The notes: a model not told the origin generated them from the sequence alone. A DNA stretch of 64,000 nt from Microbulbifer harenosus (GCF_005771435.1 NZ_VANI01000011.1:186001-250000), one strand, 5' to 3'. Counted from the first letter of the stretch, positions 29,789 to 41,249 are shown. Made by a program: numbers and translations.

Positions 29789-30991
29789 ATGACCATCGAG
29801 ATTAAAGCGCCAACTTTCCCCGAATCCGTTCAGGACGGCACCGTTGCCACCTGGCACAAACAGGCAGGGGAAGCCGTGTCCCGCGATGAACTGATCGTGG
29901 ATATTGAAACCGACAAAGTGGTGCTGGAAGTTGTTGCGCCGGCAGACGGCGTCCTCAGTGAAATCATCAAGGGCGAGGGTGAGACCATCCTCTCCAACGA
30001 AGTGATCGCCATTCTGACTGAAGGTGCCGCCGGCAGCACTGCTGCTCCGGCTCCGGCTGCGGAAGAAAAAGCCGCTGCGCCGGCACCGGCTGCTGCCGGC
30101 AGCGACAAGATCGCCATGCCGTCCGCTAAGAAAATGGCGGCCGAAAAAGGCGTGGACCTCGCTTCTGTCGAAGGCAGTGGCAAAGGCGGTCGCGTGCTGA
30201 AAGAAGATGTGATGAAAGCGGGCTCCGCGCCGGCAGCGGCTGCTGCACCGGCTGCGGCTGCTGCGCAGGTAGCGGTCGCCCCGGGCGAACGCGTCGAGAA
30301 GCGCGTGCCGATGACCCGTATGCGCAAGCGCATCGCCGAGCGTCTGCTGGACGCGTCCCAGTCCACCGCCATGCTCACTACATTCAACGAAGTGAACATG
30401 AAGCCGATCATGGATCTGCGCGCGAACTACAAGGACCTGTTCGAGAAGACCCACAATGGCACCCGTCTGGGTTTCATGGGCTTCTTCGTAAAAGCGGCGG
30501 TGGAAGCGCTGAAGCGTTACTCCGCGGTGAACGCGTCCATCGACGGTGACGACATTGTTTACCACGGCTACCAGGACATCGGTGTAGCGGTTTCCTCGCC
30601 GAAAGGTCTTGTGGTGCCGATCCTGCGCGGCGCGGAGAACATGGGCCTGGCGGACATCGAAAACAACATCCGCGATATGGGCCTGCGCGCCCGCGACGGC
30701 AAACTGTCCATCGAAGAGATGACCGGCGGCACCTTCACCATCACCAACGGTGGTGTGTTCGGTTCCCTGCTGTCCACCCCGATCCTGAACCCGCCGCAAA
30801 CCGCCATTCTGGGTATGCACAAGATCCAGGATCGCCCGATGGCAGTGAACGGCAAGGTGGAAATCCTGCCGATGATGTACCTGGCGCTGTCTTACGACCA
30901 CCGCCTGATCGACGGCAAGGAAGCGGTTGGCTTCCTGGTAGCGATCAAGGAAATGATCGAAGACCCGGCGCGCATCCTGCTGGAAGTGTAA
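29789..30991 (+). CDS. sucB: Dihydrolipoyllysine succinyltransferase (2-oxoglutarate dehydrogenase E2)
   Basis: A 400-residue core subunit of the 2-oxoglutarate dehydrogenase complex. One N-terminal lipoyl domain has the lipoylated Lys in [12 protein letters not shown] (about residue 43). An Ala/Pro-rich linker leads to a peripheral subunit-binding domain ([20 protein letters not shown]), a second Ala-rich linker, and the catalytic domain ending in [13 protein letters not shown] with the active-site His. One lipoyl domain only, as in E. coli SucB. Spacing to sucA is 86 bp. Confidence 0.96.
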   Translation: MTIEIKAPTFPESVQDGTVATWHKQAGEAVSRDELIVDIETDKVVLEVVAPADGVLSEIIKGEGETILSNEVIAILTEGAAGSTAAPAPAAEEKAAAPAPAAAGSDKIAMPSAKKMAAEKGVDLASVEGSGKGGRVLKEDVMKAGSAPAAAAAPAAAAAQVAVAPGERVEKRVPMTRMRKRIAERLLDASQSTAMLTTFNEVNMKPIMDLRANYKDLFEKTHNGTRLGFMGFFVKAAVEALKRYSAVNASIDGDDIVYHGYQDIGVAVSSPKGLVVPILRGAENMGLADIENNIRDMGLRARDGKLSIEEMTGGTFTITNGGVFGSLLSTPILNPPQTAILGMHKIQDRPMAVNGKVEILPMMYLALSYDHRLIDGKEAVGFLVAIKEMIEDPARILLEV

Positions 30992-31023
30992 TTCCTGCAA
31001 TTTGAATTAGATGGAGCTGTGGC

Positions 31024-31165
31024 GGCTCTGCTGCCGCTGGTCTTTTCCGGGACACGCCGTGAATACATCCCTGTAGGCTCTTCCGCGAGTGATCCGGCCG
31101 CTTCAACGCGGCGCCTACGGCCCATCTCGCGGAAGGTCCCGGAAAAGACCAGCGGCACCAGAGCC
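31024..31165. repeat. Large nested inverted repeat between sucB and lpd
   Basis: Outer arms of 30 bp (31024-31053 and 31136-31165) match with one mismatch, and 21 bp of them (31033-31053 and 31136-31156) are perfect. Inner 10-bp arms, 31080-31089 and 31126-31135, are also perfect and directly abut the right outer arm. The left side has an extra 26-base bulge, so the whole element folds as a long hairpin with an asymmetric bulge and a small GCCGC/GCGGC loop hairpin. It looks like a non-coding palindromic element of the REP or MITE kind. No second copy was seen in this window. Confidence 0.85.
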
Positions 31166-31292
31166 TTCGCATCGAAGCACTGTTGCTTTGAAAGAATTAA
31201 GCCTGCAATCACAGGCATCAGCGGCAAGAAGACCGCCTCAGGGAAAGCCGGGCAGATCCCCGGCGATGTGGATATGAATCCGCATTCGTTGA

Positions 31293-32756
<1,464 letters not shown>

Positions 32757-32774
32757 TCAACGCGACTCGCATGT

Positions 32775-32808
32775 CGGGGTGGATACAGAAATATCCGCCC
32801 CGGTTTCA
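32775..32808 (+). terminator. Terminator-like hairpin between lpd and sucC
   Basis: An 11-bp stem (32775-32785 with 32792-32802, one G-U pair) has a 6-base loop and is followed by GTTTCATTT, a weak U-tract. It begins 19 bp after the lpd stop. It may be a partial terminator or an RNA-stabilising hairpin in the suc operon. Confidence 0.5.
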
Positions 32809-32911
32809 TTTCAGAGCCCGGATTTGTAATGAAGCACTTCGGGGCTTTGTCTAAAGGTGCAGAGCAATCTGCAATTGGTAAACACATTTCAAATGTGAAT
32901 TGGTATTGACT

Positions 32912-34078
32912 ATGAACTTGCATGAGTATCAGGGCAAACAACTGTTTGCAGCATACGGATTGCCGGTTTCCAAAGGCATTGCAGCGGAAACCCCGGCAGC
33001 GGCAGCAGCGGCAGCAGACGAAATCGGCGGAAACAAGTGGGTTGTAAAGGCCCAGGTACACGCCGGCGGCCGCGGTAAAGCGGGCGGCGTGAAGCTGGTG
33101 GACTCCAAGGCAGAAATCGAAGAATTTGCCAAGAAGTGGCTGGGCAACAACCTGGTAACTTATCAGACAGACGAAAAAGGTCAGCCGGTTTCCCGCATCT
33201 TGGTAGAAAGCTGCACCGACATTGAACAGGAACTGTACCTGGGCGCGGTGGTAGACCGCTCTACCCGTCGCATCGTTTTCATGGCCTCCACCGAAGGCGG
33301 TGTTGAGATCGAGAAAGTTGCGGAAGAGACTCCGGAAAAAATCCTGAAAGCCATCATCGACCCGCTGGTAGGCGCTCAGCCTTACCAGGCGCGTGAACTG
33401 GCGTTCAAACTGGGCCTCGAAGGCGACCAGATCAAGCAGTTCACCAAGATCTTCCTGGGCCTCGCCAAGATGTTCAAAGAGAAAGATCTGGCCCTGCTGG
33501 AAATCAACCCGCTGGTCATCACTCCAGAGAAGAACCTGCACTGTCTGGATGCCAAGATCGTGATCGACAGCAATGCGCTGTACCGCCACCCGGATCTGCG
33601 TGAAATGCACGACCCGTCTCAGGAAGACGCCCGTGAAGCACACGCTGCCAAGTGGGACCTGAACTATGTAGCGCTGGATGGCAACATCGGCTGCATGGTG
33701 AACGGTGCTGGTCTGGCCATGGGTACCATGGACATCGTGAACCTGCACGGCGGCAAGCCGGCCAACTTCCTGGACGTTGGCGGCGGCGCGACCAAAGAGC
33801 GCGTAATCGAAGCGTTCAAAATCATTCTGTCTGACGAAAATGTGAAGGCAGTTCTGATCAACATCTTCGGCGGTATCGTGCGCTGCGACATGATCGCAGA
33901 AGGCGTGATCGGCGCAGTGAAAGAAGTCGGCGTTAAAATCCCGGTTGTTGTGCGCCTTGAAGGTAATAACGCCGACCTGGGTGCCAAGGTACTGAGCGAA
34001 AGCGGCCTGAACATCATCGCAGCGACCAGCCTGACCGATGCTGCAGAGCAGGTAGTAAAAGCCGCGGAGGGTAAATAA
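32912..34078 (+). CDS. sucC: Succinyl-CoA synthetase (ADP-forming) beta subunit
   Basis: A 388-residue ATP-grasp subunit that, with SucD, makes ATP or GTP from succinyl-Co[13 protein letters not shown] is the typical start, reached with the ATG at 32912; the nucleotide-binding [16 protein letters not shown] and LEINPLV are present, and [13 protein letters not shown] and [10 protein letters not shown] lie in the C-terminal domain. The length matches E. coli SucC exactly. sucD follows after 2 bp. Confidence 0.97.
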   Translation: MNLHEYQGKQLFAAYGLPVSKGIAAETPAAAAAAADEIGGNKWVVKAQVHAGGRGKAGGVKLVDSKAEIEEFAKKWLGNNLVTYQTDEKGQPVSRILVESCTDIEQELYLGAVVDRSTRRIVFMASTEGGVEIEKVAEETPEKILKAIIDPLVGAQPYQARELAFKLGLEGDQIKQFTKIFLGLAKMFKEKDLALLEINPLVITPEKNLHCLDAKIVIDSNALYRHPDLREMHDPSQEDAREAHAAKWDLNYVALDGNIGCMVNGAGLAMGTMDIVNLHGGKPANFLDVGGGATKERVIEAFKIILSDENVKAVLINIFGGIVRCDMIAEGVIGAVKEVGVKIPVVVRLEGNNADLGAKVLSESGLNIIAATSLTDAAEQVVKAAEGK

Positions 34079-34080
34079 TC

Positions 34081-34953
34081 ATGTCCGTATTGATTAACAA
34101 AGACACCAAAGTAATCTGCCAGGGCTTCACCGGCTCCCAGGGTACTTTCCACTCTGAGCAAGCGATTGCTTACGGCACCAAAATGGTTGGTGGTGTAACG
34201 CCGGGTAAAGGCGGCCAGACTCACCTGGGCCTGCCGGTATTCGACACCGTGAAAGAAGCGGTGGAAGCCACCGGTGCAGAAGCGTCCGTAATCTACGTTC
34301 CGGCGCCTTTCTGTAAAGACTCCATCCTGGAAGCCGCCAACGGCGGCATCAAGCTGATCGTGTGCATCACCGAAGGCATTCCCACCATGGATATGCTGGA
34401 CGCGAAAGTGAAGTGCGACGAGCTGGGCGTACGCCTGATCGGCCCGAACTGCCCGGGCGTGATCACTCCCGGTGAGTGCAAAATCGGCATCATGCCGGGT
34501 CACATCCACAAGCCGGGCAAAGTGGGCATCGTTTCCCGCTCCGGCACCCTGACCTATGAAGCGGTCAAGCAGACCACCGACTACGGCTTCGGCCAGTCCA
34601 CCTGCGTGGGCATCGGTGGCGACCCCATCCCGGGCTCCAACTTCATCGACATTCTGGAAATGTTCCAGAACGACCCGCAGACCGAAGCGATCGTAATGAT
34701 CGGTGAGATCGGCGGTTCTGCGGAAGAAGAAGCGGCTGCTTACATCAAGGCAAACGTCACCAAGCCGGTGGTTTCCTACATCGCAGGTGTTACCGCTCCT
34801 CCCGGAAAGCGCATGGGCCACGCTGGTGCGATCATCTCCGGTGGTAAAGGCACTGCCGACGAGAAATTTGCTGCTCTGGAAGATGCCGGCGTTAAAACCG
34901 TGCGCTCCCTGGCACAGATCGGCGACGCACTGAAGGAAGTAACCGGCTGGTAA
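34081..34953 (+). CDS. sucD: Succinyl-CoA synthetase alpha subunit
   Basis: A 290-residue subunit with the CoA-binding Rossmann domain ([17 protein letters not shown]) and the phosphorylated His in [37 protein letters not shown] is also conserved. It directly follows sucC and is the last gene of the TCA operon; a strong terminator lies 27 bp downstream. Confidence 0.97.
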   Translation: MSVLINKDTKVICQGFTGSQGTFHSEQAIAYGTKMVGGVTPGKGGQTHLGLPVFDTVKEAVEATGAEASVIYVPAPFCKDSILEAANGGIKLIVCITEGIPTMDMLDAKVKCDELGVRLIGPNCPGVITPGECKIGIMPGHIHKPGKVGIVSRSGTLTYEAVKQTTDYGFGQSTCVGIGGDPIPGSNFIDILEMFQNDPQTEAIVMIGEIGGSAEEEAAAYIKANVTKPVVSYIAGVTAPPGKRMGHAGAIISGGKGTADEKFAALEDAGVKTVRSLAQIGDALKEVTGW

Positions 34954-34979
34954 TTTCCCGCTGCGTGTTTGCTTTCGAA

Positions 34980-35008
34980 AACGGGTCTCATTGAGGCCCG
35001 TTTTTTTT
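34980..35008 (+). terminator. Rho-independent terminator after sucD
   Basis: A 10-bp stem (34980-34989 with 34993-35002, one G-U pair) has a 3-base loop and is followed by a run of eight T. It is the clear end of the suc operon. Confidence 0.92.
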
Positions 35009-35152
35009 CGCCTGAATTTTGGCCCGGGAATGAAAGAGACCGATGCTCGAGCGTTCCATTTCGTGCCAGTTTTCCCGCGGATTTCTGACTGCGCACTTTC
35101 CCGAACCCCATTTTAGTGGCACTTTTGACCCATGGATTCAGGTCTCACCATT

Positions 35153-35157
35153 GGAGG
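35153..35157 (+). promoter_or_regulatory. Shine-Dalgarno GGAGG for a TTG start
   Basis: GGAGG at 35153-35157 lies 8 bases before the TTG at 35166 (and 5 before the TTG at 35163). No in-frame ATG gives a signal peptide with a comparable SD, so a TTG start is likely for the DUF6795-like gene. Confidence 0.6.
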
Positions 35158-35165
35158 CGAGCTTG

Positions 35166-35699
35166 TTGTTTCGATGGTTTTTTTTATTGGTTGGTATTTC
35201 ATCTATCTGGAACTGTAGTGCAGATTCCGGTGCGGCAATGGTTTCGGTCAAGGAAAAGGAAATGTTCGGAAAAGTAAAGGAAGAAACGTATGTGATTGCG
35301 TCTCCATTGAGCGGAGTGCTGTTGCGGGATGGCAAGCCGATGCCGAATGCGCGTCTTTTGCGGCGGTTAACATGGAATGGCAATGAAGAGGGGGTTGTAC
35401 AGGAGTTCAGAACCGACGAGGAAGGACGCTTTGAATTGCCAGTGCACGAAGAGGGCTTGAGTTTGAATTTCCTAACGCAGTTTGTGGCTAAGTCCACAGT
35501 TTATGTGGCGAGCGAAGCAGATGAAAACATGATCTGGTATAGCAGCAAATTAACCCCCGAATTGAATTCCGAGATTGAAAATCCTGTTGTGGGATTAACT
35601 TGTGATATGGCTGATGATGAGGTCATTGTTCACGGTAGAGAGTCCAGTGTGCCTAACATTATGACGCGCTGTCGTTGGAGCTCAATGAAGAAGGCGTAG
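35166..35699 (+). CDS. DUF6795-like exported protein
   Basis: With the TTG start at 35166 it has 177 residues and an N-terminal export signal (FRWFFLLVGISSIWNCSADSG; the Cys may be a lipidation site). The mature part, ASPLSGVLLRDGKPMPNARL followed by a Lys/Arg-containing beta-strand pattern and FRTDEEGRFELPV, resembles DUF6795-type beta-sandwich proteins of unknown role. The frame is open back to 35043, but that region lacks an SD. The gene is clearly richer in A+T than its neighbours, which suggests transfer. It lies 41 bp before the lipase gene. Start and family assignment are both moderately certain. Confidence 0.65.
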   Translation: MFRWFFLLVGISSIWNCSADSGAAMVSVKEKEMFGKVKEETYVIASPLSGVLLRDGKPMPNARLLRRLTWNGNEEGVVQEFRTDEEGRFELPVHEEGLSLNFLTQFVAKSTVYVASEADENMIWYSSKLTPELNSEIENPVVGLTCDMADDEVIVHGRESSVPNIMTRCRWSSMKKA

Positions 35700-35740
35700 T
35701 CGGAAATAAACAGATATTACTTAAAAACAAGGGTGATTAA

Positions 35741-36895
35741 ATGGAAGTTTCGCCAATTCTCTCGGCTGATCTCGCGGAAGGGGTTTACTCGGTCAATAAA
35801 AATGATCCAGTTGCATTGAAGATTTTCTTGTCTGCTTCAGCATTTTCTCAAAAGGTCAAACCCAGTGTCCTCACTGCGTCGGTAGGTGGTCGGTTACTTC
35901 GGGCTGCCAAAGATGGATTCGGGGTATGCGCACAAGGTGGAGGCGATTACCAGGGGCACGTATTTCTCGTATTTCGTGGAACTACCGAAGCCAATAATAA
36001 GGCTGATTTTGTAACCGACGCACGCATCGGCATTACAATCTCCAAAACGGGCCTGCCGGTCCATATTGGTTTTAATCACACCTTCAACAGCATGCTCCCG
36101 GATATCCGTGATTTTTTGGCAAAGGCGGATATCACCGGGCCCGTACATTGTATCGGACACAGCTTGGGCGGCGCGGTGGCGTCACTGGCGGCGGATTGGG
36201 TATCGAGAAATACATCGCACCCGGTACGCCTGTATACCTTTGGGGCACCGCGCGTCGGCACAGACTGGTTTGTGAACCGAACGACGGTCTCCATCGGGCG
36301 GGAGAATATGTACCGCGTATACCACAAGACCGATCCGGTTCCGATGGTTGCGATGTATCCCTTTATGCAGGCTCCCTACGGCTCGCCTGGCTACTTTATT
36401 CATTCTTCAGAACTCGCGCTCACGGGCGCCGCTCACAAGATGGGTAAATATATCGCCTCGTTAAAAAGCAAATCCTGGGAGCAGGTGGCGGATGTGCCGG
36501 ATCAGCCATATCTCTTTGATTCTGCAGTGGAGGACTGGCTCAAATCCAGAAATTGGGCCAGCGCCGATAGCCCTGTTTTCTGGCAATGGGCGGAGGCGGC
36601 GCTGCGCTACGTATTAAAAAAGGTCATCGTGGTTGTCGCCTATTCATTACAGACAACCTTTGTGGGCGTGCTAACGGTCGCAGACAAACTCGCCATTATC
36701 CTGGAAAAAGGACTGCATCTCGCCGAGCACATCAGTCTCTGGGTGGAATTGCTGATCCGTAAACTGCTGCACGCACTCGGAATGAAAGTGGAAGCCAGCA
36801 AGGAGGCAATCACGCGCTCGCTGATAAGAATAGTGCTGGTCCAACTAATGGAAAAAGCGAATCGCCAGGCCCGCAACGCGCTGAGGAATCTGTGA
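35741..36895 (+). CDS. Class 3 lipase-fold protein with C-terminal hydrophobic helices
   Basis: A 384-residue protein without a signal peptide. Residues about 55-250 are a Lipase_3 domain: VFRGTTE with the oxyanion segment, the nucleophile Ser in CIGHSLGGAVAS, the Asp in YHKTDPVPMV, and a likely catalytic His in GAAHKMGKYIASL. The last 110 residues contain several amphipathic or hydrophobic helices (VLKKVIVVVAYSLQTTFVG and others). Lipases with this layout occur among secreted antibacterial effectors, but no secretion system is in the window. The stop overlaps the next gene by GTGA, and the DUF6795-like gene precedes it. Confidence 0.8.
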   Translation: MEVSPILSADLAEGVYSVNKNDPVALKIFLSASAFSQKVKPSVLTASVGGRLLRAAKDGFGVCAQGGGDYQGHVFLVFRGTTEANNKADFVTDARIGITISKTGLPVHIGFNHTFNSMLPDIRDFLAKADITGPVHCIGHSLGGAVASLAADWVSRNTSHPVRLYTFGAPRVGTDWFVNRTTVSIGRENMYRVYHKTDPVPMVAMYPFMQAPYGSPGYFIHSSELALTGAAHKMGKYIASLKSKSWEQVADVPDQPYLFDSAVEDWLKSRNWASADSPVFWQWAEAALRYVLKKVIVVVAYSLQTTFVGVLTVADKLAIILEKGLHLAEHISLWVELLIRKLLHALGMKVEASKEAITRSLIRIVLVQLMEKANRQARNALRNL

Positions 36896-37077
36896 GTTTT
36901 CTTATTTTGCTGGGGAAGCTGCTGGCTTCCTTCCTATTAGTAATGGCCGTACTGGTCGGTGCCCTGATGGCCAACCCGCGCTGGCACAGTGGAAATTACC
37001 GGCCGGCTGCGGGTTTTGCCTCGGGGTTTATCTTTTTTATTGGTGGTCTGTCAGGGCTCTATTACCTGTGGGTTTAG
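36892..37077 (+). CDS. Small two-helix membrane protein
   Basis: A 61-residue protein started by a GTG that overlaps the lipase stop (GTGA). It has two hydrophobic helices, residues 3-26 (ILLGKLLASFLLVMAVLVGA) and about 41-60 (GFASGFIFFIGGLSGLYYLW), joined by a short polar loop with RWHSGNYRP. I do not recognise a family. The tight coupling implies that it works with the lipase, for example in membrane delivery or protection. Its last 41 bases overlap the 3' end of the opposite yciI-like gene. Confidence 0.6.
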   Translation: MSFLILLGKLLASFLLVMAVLVGALMANPRWHSGNYRPAAGFASGFIFFIGGLSGLYYLWV

Positions 37078-37459
37078 TGCCCGCATTGCCGCCGGCCTGA
37101 TTGCCTTCTTCCCGCAACTCGCGTGTGGGGCGGACTTCTATTGAGCCATAGCGCGCCGGCGGAATCTTCCCGGCGAGGGCAATGGCTTCATTGAGATCCC
37201 GCGCTTCCAGCATATAGAAGCCGGCGAGCTGTTCCTTGGTTTCCGCAAAGGGACCATCCGTGGTGGTGATGCGATTGTCCCGCATGCGCACCGTGGTTGC
37301 GCTGCTGGTGGGTAGCAGGGGGCTGCCGGTGATGAAGTGGCCATTGGCAGTGAGGCTGGCAACACACTCCATACATTCCCGATTCAGGACATCCCACTCC
37401 TGCTGGGACATACGTTCCATGACCTTTTCATCGTAATAAACCAGCGCCAGATACTTCAT
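37037..37459 (-). CDS. YciI/DGPF-domain protein, partner of the ECF sigma factor
   Basis: A 140-residue protein of the YCII/DGPF family: MKYLALVYYDEKVMERMS at the start and TDGPFAETKEQLAGFYMLEA in the middle, with EVRPTRE near the end. Such proteins are regularly encoded beside ECF42-type sigma factors; their biochemical role is unsettled. The sigma factor gene lies 112 bp upstream in the same direction. The last 20 residues (NQAGGNAGTKPTGNRALTDHQ minus its ends) look like an unstructured tail and overlap the small membrane gene on the other strand. Confidence 0.85.
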   Translation of the reverse strand: MKYLALVYYDEKVMERMSQQEWDVLNRECMECVASLTANGHFITGSPLLPTSSATTVRMRDNRITTTDGPFAETKEQLAGFYMLEARDLNEAIALAGKIPPARYGSIEVRPTRELREEGNQAGGNAGTKPTGNRALTDHQ

Positions 37460-37571
37460 GGGTTGCTCCTTGGATTAAGTTGAAGTTGTCGTGCGTTTGC
37501 AGTTGTTTCTCTAACTGGTCGATTTGCGGCCATCGAATTCGACAGGGGCGCAAAAAAATATTAAGACAGGT

Positions 37572-38813
37572 TTAATTCTCAGCCAACTCCGCCAATCGGC
37601 GGTGGAGGAAGCGCTGTTCTGGTCCCTGCTGGGCCAGTGTAAGTGCGCGCTCGTAGGCGGCGCGCGCGTCGTCAAGATGGCCAAGGCGTCGACACAGGTC
37701 CGCACGGGCGGCGTGGGCCAGGTGATAGTCACTGAGCGCACCGCGGGCGAGCAGGGCATCGATGAGTTGCAGCCCTTGCTCGGCGCCATCGCGCATGGCG
37801 ATGGCGACGGCGCGATTGAGTTCAACGATGGGCGACGGATAGCGCTCGAGCAGGGCGTCATAGAGGCCGACGATCTGCTGCCAGTCTGTGGCATCCATGT
37901 TAGGTGCTTCCGCGTGAACCGCGGCAATGGCCGCCTGCAGGGAATAGCTTCCGAAGCGACGGCTGCCCAGTGCGCGCAGTACCAGGCCGATGCCCTCGCG
38001 GATCTGCTGCTGGTCCCACAGGGTGCGATCCTGCTGTTCCAGCAGAATCAGGTCCCCCTCGGGGGAGACGCGGGCGGCGCGACGGGAATCCTGCAGGAGC
38101 ATCAGTGCCAGCAGGCCTTCCACCTCAGGATCCGGCAACAGCTGACACAGCAAACGCGCGAGGCGAATGGCTTCGGCGGCCAGATCGTGCCGGAGCAGAC
38201 TGTTGCCGCTGGAGGCGGAATAGCCTTCGTTAAAGATCAGATAGATCACGTGCAGGACCGACTGCAACCGCTCGGGCAACTGTTCCGGCTCGGGAACTTC
38301 GTAGGGAATCCCGGCATCGCGAATTTTTGCTTTTGCACGCACGATGCGTTGTGCCAGGGTGGGCGTGGACGTGAGAAACGCGCTGGCAATCTCTTCCGTG
38401 GTCAGGCCACACACTTCCCGCAGGGTCAGTGCCAGCTGCGCCTCCGGTGCGATGGCGGGGTGACAGCAGGTGAAGATCAACCGCAGGCGGTCGTCCTCGA
38501 TCCCCTGTTCCTCCTCGTCCTCTGTGGCCAGCTCGGATTCCAGCTGCTCGGCGATATCTTCATAAGACACCGTAAAGCGCGCCCTGCGGCGAATCTGGTC
38601 GATGGCTTTGAAGCGTCCAGTGGAGACCAGCCAGGCGCGCGGGTTGTCGGGCACGCCATCGACAGGCCACTGGGTGAGCGCAGCAGTGAAGGCTTCGTGC
38701 AGCGCCTCCTCGGCCAGGTCGAAGTCACCGAGCAGGCGGATCAGGGTTGCCAGTACGCGGCGGGACTCGGTCTCATAGAACTGGTTGAGCCAGGTTCGGG
38801 TTACCGGGGGCAT
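37572..38813 (-). CDS. ECF sigma factor of the ECF42 type with large C-terminal extension
   Basis: A 413-residue RNA polymerase sigma factor. Residues about 12-80 form region 2 (VLATLIRLLGDFDLAEEALHE, DNPRAWLVSTGRFKAID), residues about 110-185 hold region 4 (LTLREVCGLTTEEIASAFL), and the remaining 200 residues form a helical, TPR-like extension typical of ECF42 (DUF6596). The ATG at 38813 starts at the usual MPPVTRTWLNQFYETESRRV region; the frame upstream overlaps mnmH and is rejected. ECF42 factors have no anti-sigma gene and are linked to DGPF proteins, as here. Confidence 0.9.
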   Translation of the reverse strand: MPPVTRTWLNQFYETESRRVLATLIRLLGDFDLAEEALHEAFTAALTQWPVDGVPDNPRAWLVSTGRFKAIDQIRRRARFTVSYEDIAEQLESELATEDEEEQGIEDDRLRLIFTCCHPAIAPEAQLALTLREVCGLTTEEIASAFLTSTPTLAQRIVRAKAKIRDAGIPYEVPEPEQLPERLQSVLHVIYLIFNEGYSASSGNSLLRHDLAAEAIRLARLLCQLLPDPEVEGLLALMLLQDSRRAARVSPEGDLILLEQQDRTLWDQQQIREGIGLVLRALGSRRFGSYSLQAAIAAVHAEAPNMDATDWQQIVGLYDALLERYPSPIVELNRAVAIAMRDGAEQGLQLIDALLARGALSDYHLAHAARADLCRRLGHLDDARAAYERALTLAQQGPEQRFLHRRLAELAEN

Positions 38814-38878
38814 AGATTCGCTCTTGTTATGGGCGCTGGTGCCGGTGTTATTGTCGATGTTCTTGCCGACGTGGGCGT

Positions 38879-39991
38879 TCAGATTCTGCAATGTTCCCGC
38901 AGAAATGCCACCACTTCCTGCTGATTTCCCCGGAATAGAATACGGCTGCCATTTTTCTCCAGCTGGTAGTCGTACATGGGATCGTAGTAGTCGTGCAGCA
39001 GGGCCGCGATCCACTCGCGGTGCTGGTCAACGGTGCCATCGCGCAATTGCTGGGTGAGTGCGGAGTGCATGATGGTATCGAGTTTCTGGTAGCGCTCTCC
39101 CCCGAGGCGACGGGTGATGTTGGCGAGATTGTTGCGCAGCGTCTCGGCAAATTTTTGCGCGCCGATTTCACCTCCGAATGTATTCTCGAACTCCGTGCAG
39201 AGATCGATCACGTAGTCTTTCAGAATGCGCTCTATCCGGCTCTCCCGGCTGTCTTCCAGCCACACCAGCGGGCTCGTTTGCATTGCCCGGTGCAGAGAGA
39301 GCGGCACCGAGCAACGGCCGATCAGGCGGCTTTCGTCCTCCAGCACAAATCGGTTGCTGCCGCTGTGGCGTTGTTTGAGAACGTCGATGGCGAGGGCATT
39401 CTCAAAGCCGATCTGCGGCGGTTGCGGTGAAGCTTTTTTGCCAAAGCTGGAGCCGCGGTGATTGGCGTGTCCCTCGAGATCTACGGCGTTATCCAGTTGC
39501 GCGAGTACTTCGGTCTTGCCGGTGCCGGTCATTCCACCTACCAGGGTAAAGTCGCACTCGCGCGCGGCGCGTTCAATTTCCTCGATCAGAAAATGGCGCA
39601 TGGCTTTGTAACCGCCGGTAATGCGGGGATAGGGGATACCCGCGTCATATAGCCACTGCTGAGTGATCTGGGAGCGCAGGCCGCCGCGAAAGCAGAACAG
39701 GTAGCCATCGGGGTGGGTGCGTGCAAATTCCGCCCAGGCATCCACGCGCGCCTCTTTCACCTTGCCACCGACCAGTTCGTGGCCCAGGGCAATGGCCGCC
39801 TGTTGGCCCTGCTGCTTGTAGCAGGTTCCGACCTGCTGGCGCTCGCTGTCCGTCATCAGCGGCAGGCTGACCGCGTTCGGAAACGAACCCTTGTTGAATT
39901 CCACCGGTGCGCGCGTGTCGATCAGCGGCAGGTCATGCAGGAATATTTCCCGATAGTCGGCGCTGTCCTGTCTCAGGGGCGGCGGGCTCAT
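38879..39991 (-). CDS. mnmH: tRNA 2-selenouridine synthase
   Basis: A 370-residue enzyme (SelU/YbbB) that replaces sulfur by selenium in the wobble 2-thiouridine of tRNAs for Lys, Glu and Gln, using selenophosphate. The N-terminal rhodanese domain has the catalytic Cys in [11 protein letters not shown] (about residue 97); the C-terminal P-loop is [12 protein letters not shown] (about 147). Its ATG overlaps the selD stop by ATGA, so the two are translationally coupled. Length and domain order are normal. Confidence 0.95.
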   Translation of the reverse strand: MSPPPLRQDSADYREIFLHDLPLIDTRAPVEFNKGSFPNAVSLPLMTDSERQQVGTCYKQQGQQAAIALGHELVGGKVKEARVDAWAEFARTHPDGYLFCFRGGLRSQITQQWLYDAGIPYPRITGGYKAMRHFLIEEIERAARECDFTLVGGMTGTGKTEVLAQLDNAVDLEGHANHRGSSFGKKASPQPPQIGFENALAIDVLKQRHSGSNRFVLEDESRLIGRCSVPLSLHRAMQTSPLVWLEDSRESRIERILKDYVIDLCTEFENTFGGEIGAQKFAETLRNNLANITRRLGGERYQKLDTIMHSALTQQLRDGTVDQHREWIAALLHDYYDPMYDYQLEKNGSRILFRGNQQEVVAFLREHCRI

Positions 39992-41058
39992 ACGACGATT
40001 ACCGCGGGCGCTTCGCTATTACTCTTTGGCCCCAGCGTTCCTATGGCGGTGAGTGTCAGATCGAATTCGGCGGCCGCCGCAAGGAATTCCTGTTCGCCCT
40101 CTGCGGCGACGGCCACCAGCAGACCACCACTGGTCTGCGGGTCCGCGAGCAACAATTTCTGCTGTGCGTCCGATAGCTGCACCCTGTGCCCATAGCTGTC
40201 GAAGTTGCGCCCGGTGCCCCCGGGAATACAGCCCTGTTGCAGATAGTGCTCGACACCCGCAATTCGCGGCACCGCATCGAAGTTGAGTCTTGCGGTGAGC
40301 CCGCTGCCGTCTGCCATTTCCACCAGGTGCCCCAGCAGGCCGAAACCGGTGACGTCGGTCATGGCTTTGACTCCGTCGATGCGCGCGAAGCGGCTGCCGG
40401 GGCGGTTCAGGGTGCACATGAGGTCGCGCGCGACGCCCACATCCTCCGGCCTCAGCTTGCCCTGCTTTTCCGCGGTGGTGAGTATGCCGATACCCAGTGG
40501 CTTGGTGAGGTAGAGCCTGCAGCCGGCGCTGGCGGTGTCATTGCGCTTCAGCCAGCGCCTTTCCACAACGCCGGTGACGGCGAGGCCGAAAATGGGTTCG
40601 GGGGCGTCGATGGAGTGGCCGCCCGCCAGCGGGATACCCGCCGCGTCGCACACCGCGCGACCGCCGCGAATCACCTCCCGCGCCACTTCCGGCGGCAGCA
40701 CATTTACCGGCCAGCCGAGGATGGCGATGGCCATCAGCGGGTCGGCGCCCATGGCGTAGATGTCGCTGATGGCATTGGTGGCGGCGATGCGGCCGAAGTC
40801 GAAGGGATCGTCGACGATGGGCATAAAGAAGTCGGTGGTGGATACCACGCCGCGCGTGTCATCCAGCGCGTAAACGGCGGCATCATCACGGGAGGCGTTG
40901 CCCACCCACAGCCTGGGGTCGTCGATCTGGGAGCCGCTGCCGGCGAGAATCCGGTCGAGCACTGCGGGGGATATCTTGCAGCCGCAGCCGGCGCCGTGGC
41001 TGTACTGGGTCAGGCGAATGGCGGCGGGGGCTGCCGCAGCGGCTGGTGATTGACTCAT
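39988..41058 (-). CDS. selD: Selenide, water dikinase (selenophosphate synthase)
   Basis: A 356-residue enzyme that makes selenophosphate from selenide and ATP. The catalytic motif near residue 24 is [11 protein letters not shown], with Cys where some homologues use selenocysteine. [10 protein letters not shown] and [16 protein letters not shown] are the ATP- and metal-binding segments. It is coupled with mnmH. No selA, selB or selC was found in the window, so the local use of selenium is tRNA modification. Confidence 0.95.
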   Translation of the reverse strand: MSQSPAAAAAPAAIRLTQYSHGAGCGCKISPAVLDRILAGSGSQIDDPRLWVGNASRDDAAVYALDDTRGVVSTTDFFMPIVDDPFDFGRIAATNAISDIYAMGADPLMAIAILGWPVNVLPPEVAREVIRGGRAVCDAAGIPLAGGHSIDAPEPIFGLAVTGVVERRWLKRNDTASAGCRLYLTKPLGIGILTTAEKQGKLRPEDVGVARDLMCTLNRPGSRFARIDGVKAMTDVTGFGLLGHLVEMADGSGLTARLNFDAVPRIAGVEHYLQQGCIPGGTGRNFDSYGHRVQLSDAQQKLLLADPQTSGGLLVAVAAEGEQEFLAAAAEFDLTLTAIGTLGPKSNSEAPAVIVV

Positions 41059-41249
41059 ATGGGCTCCGGCGGATGACTATGGCGCAAGTTTACTGGCTTG
41101 AGCCGGTGGATTTCATCCGCAGCGTTCCGTTGTGCACTATGTTTTTGTCTGTTTCTGCCCGCGCGTGCGGGCGGCGCTCCCGCAGGGAGCGGAGTCACAA
41201 ATGAAATAGGCCGAAATAAAACGGAAACAGACGCGGAGGAACCAGCCGA

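Noticed and set aside
36076..36403. Minus-strand short frames inside the lipase gene
   Set aside because: They lack SDs and overlap the GHSLGG active-site codons of a clear lipase.
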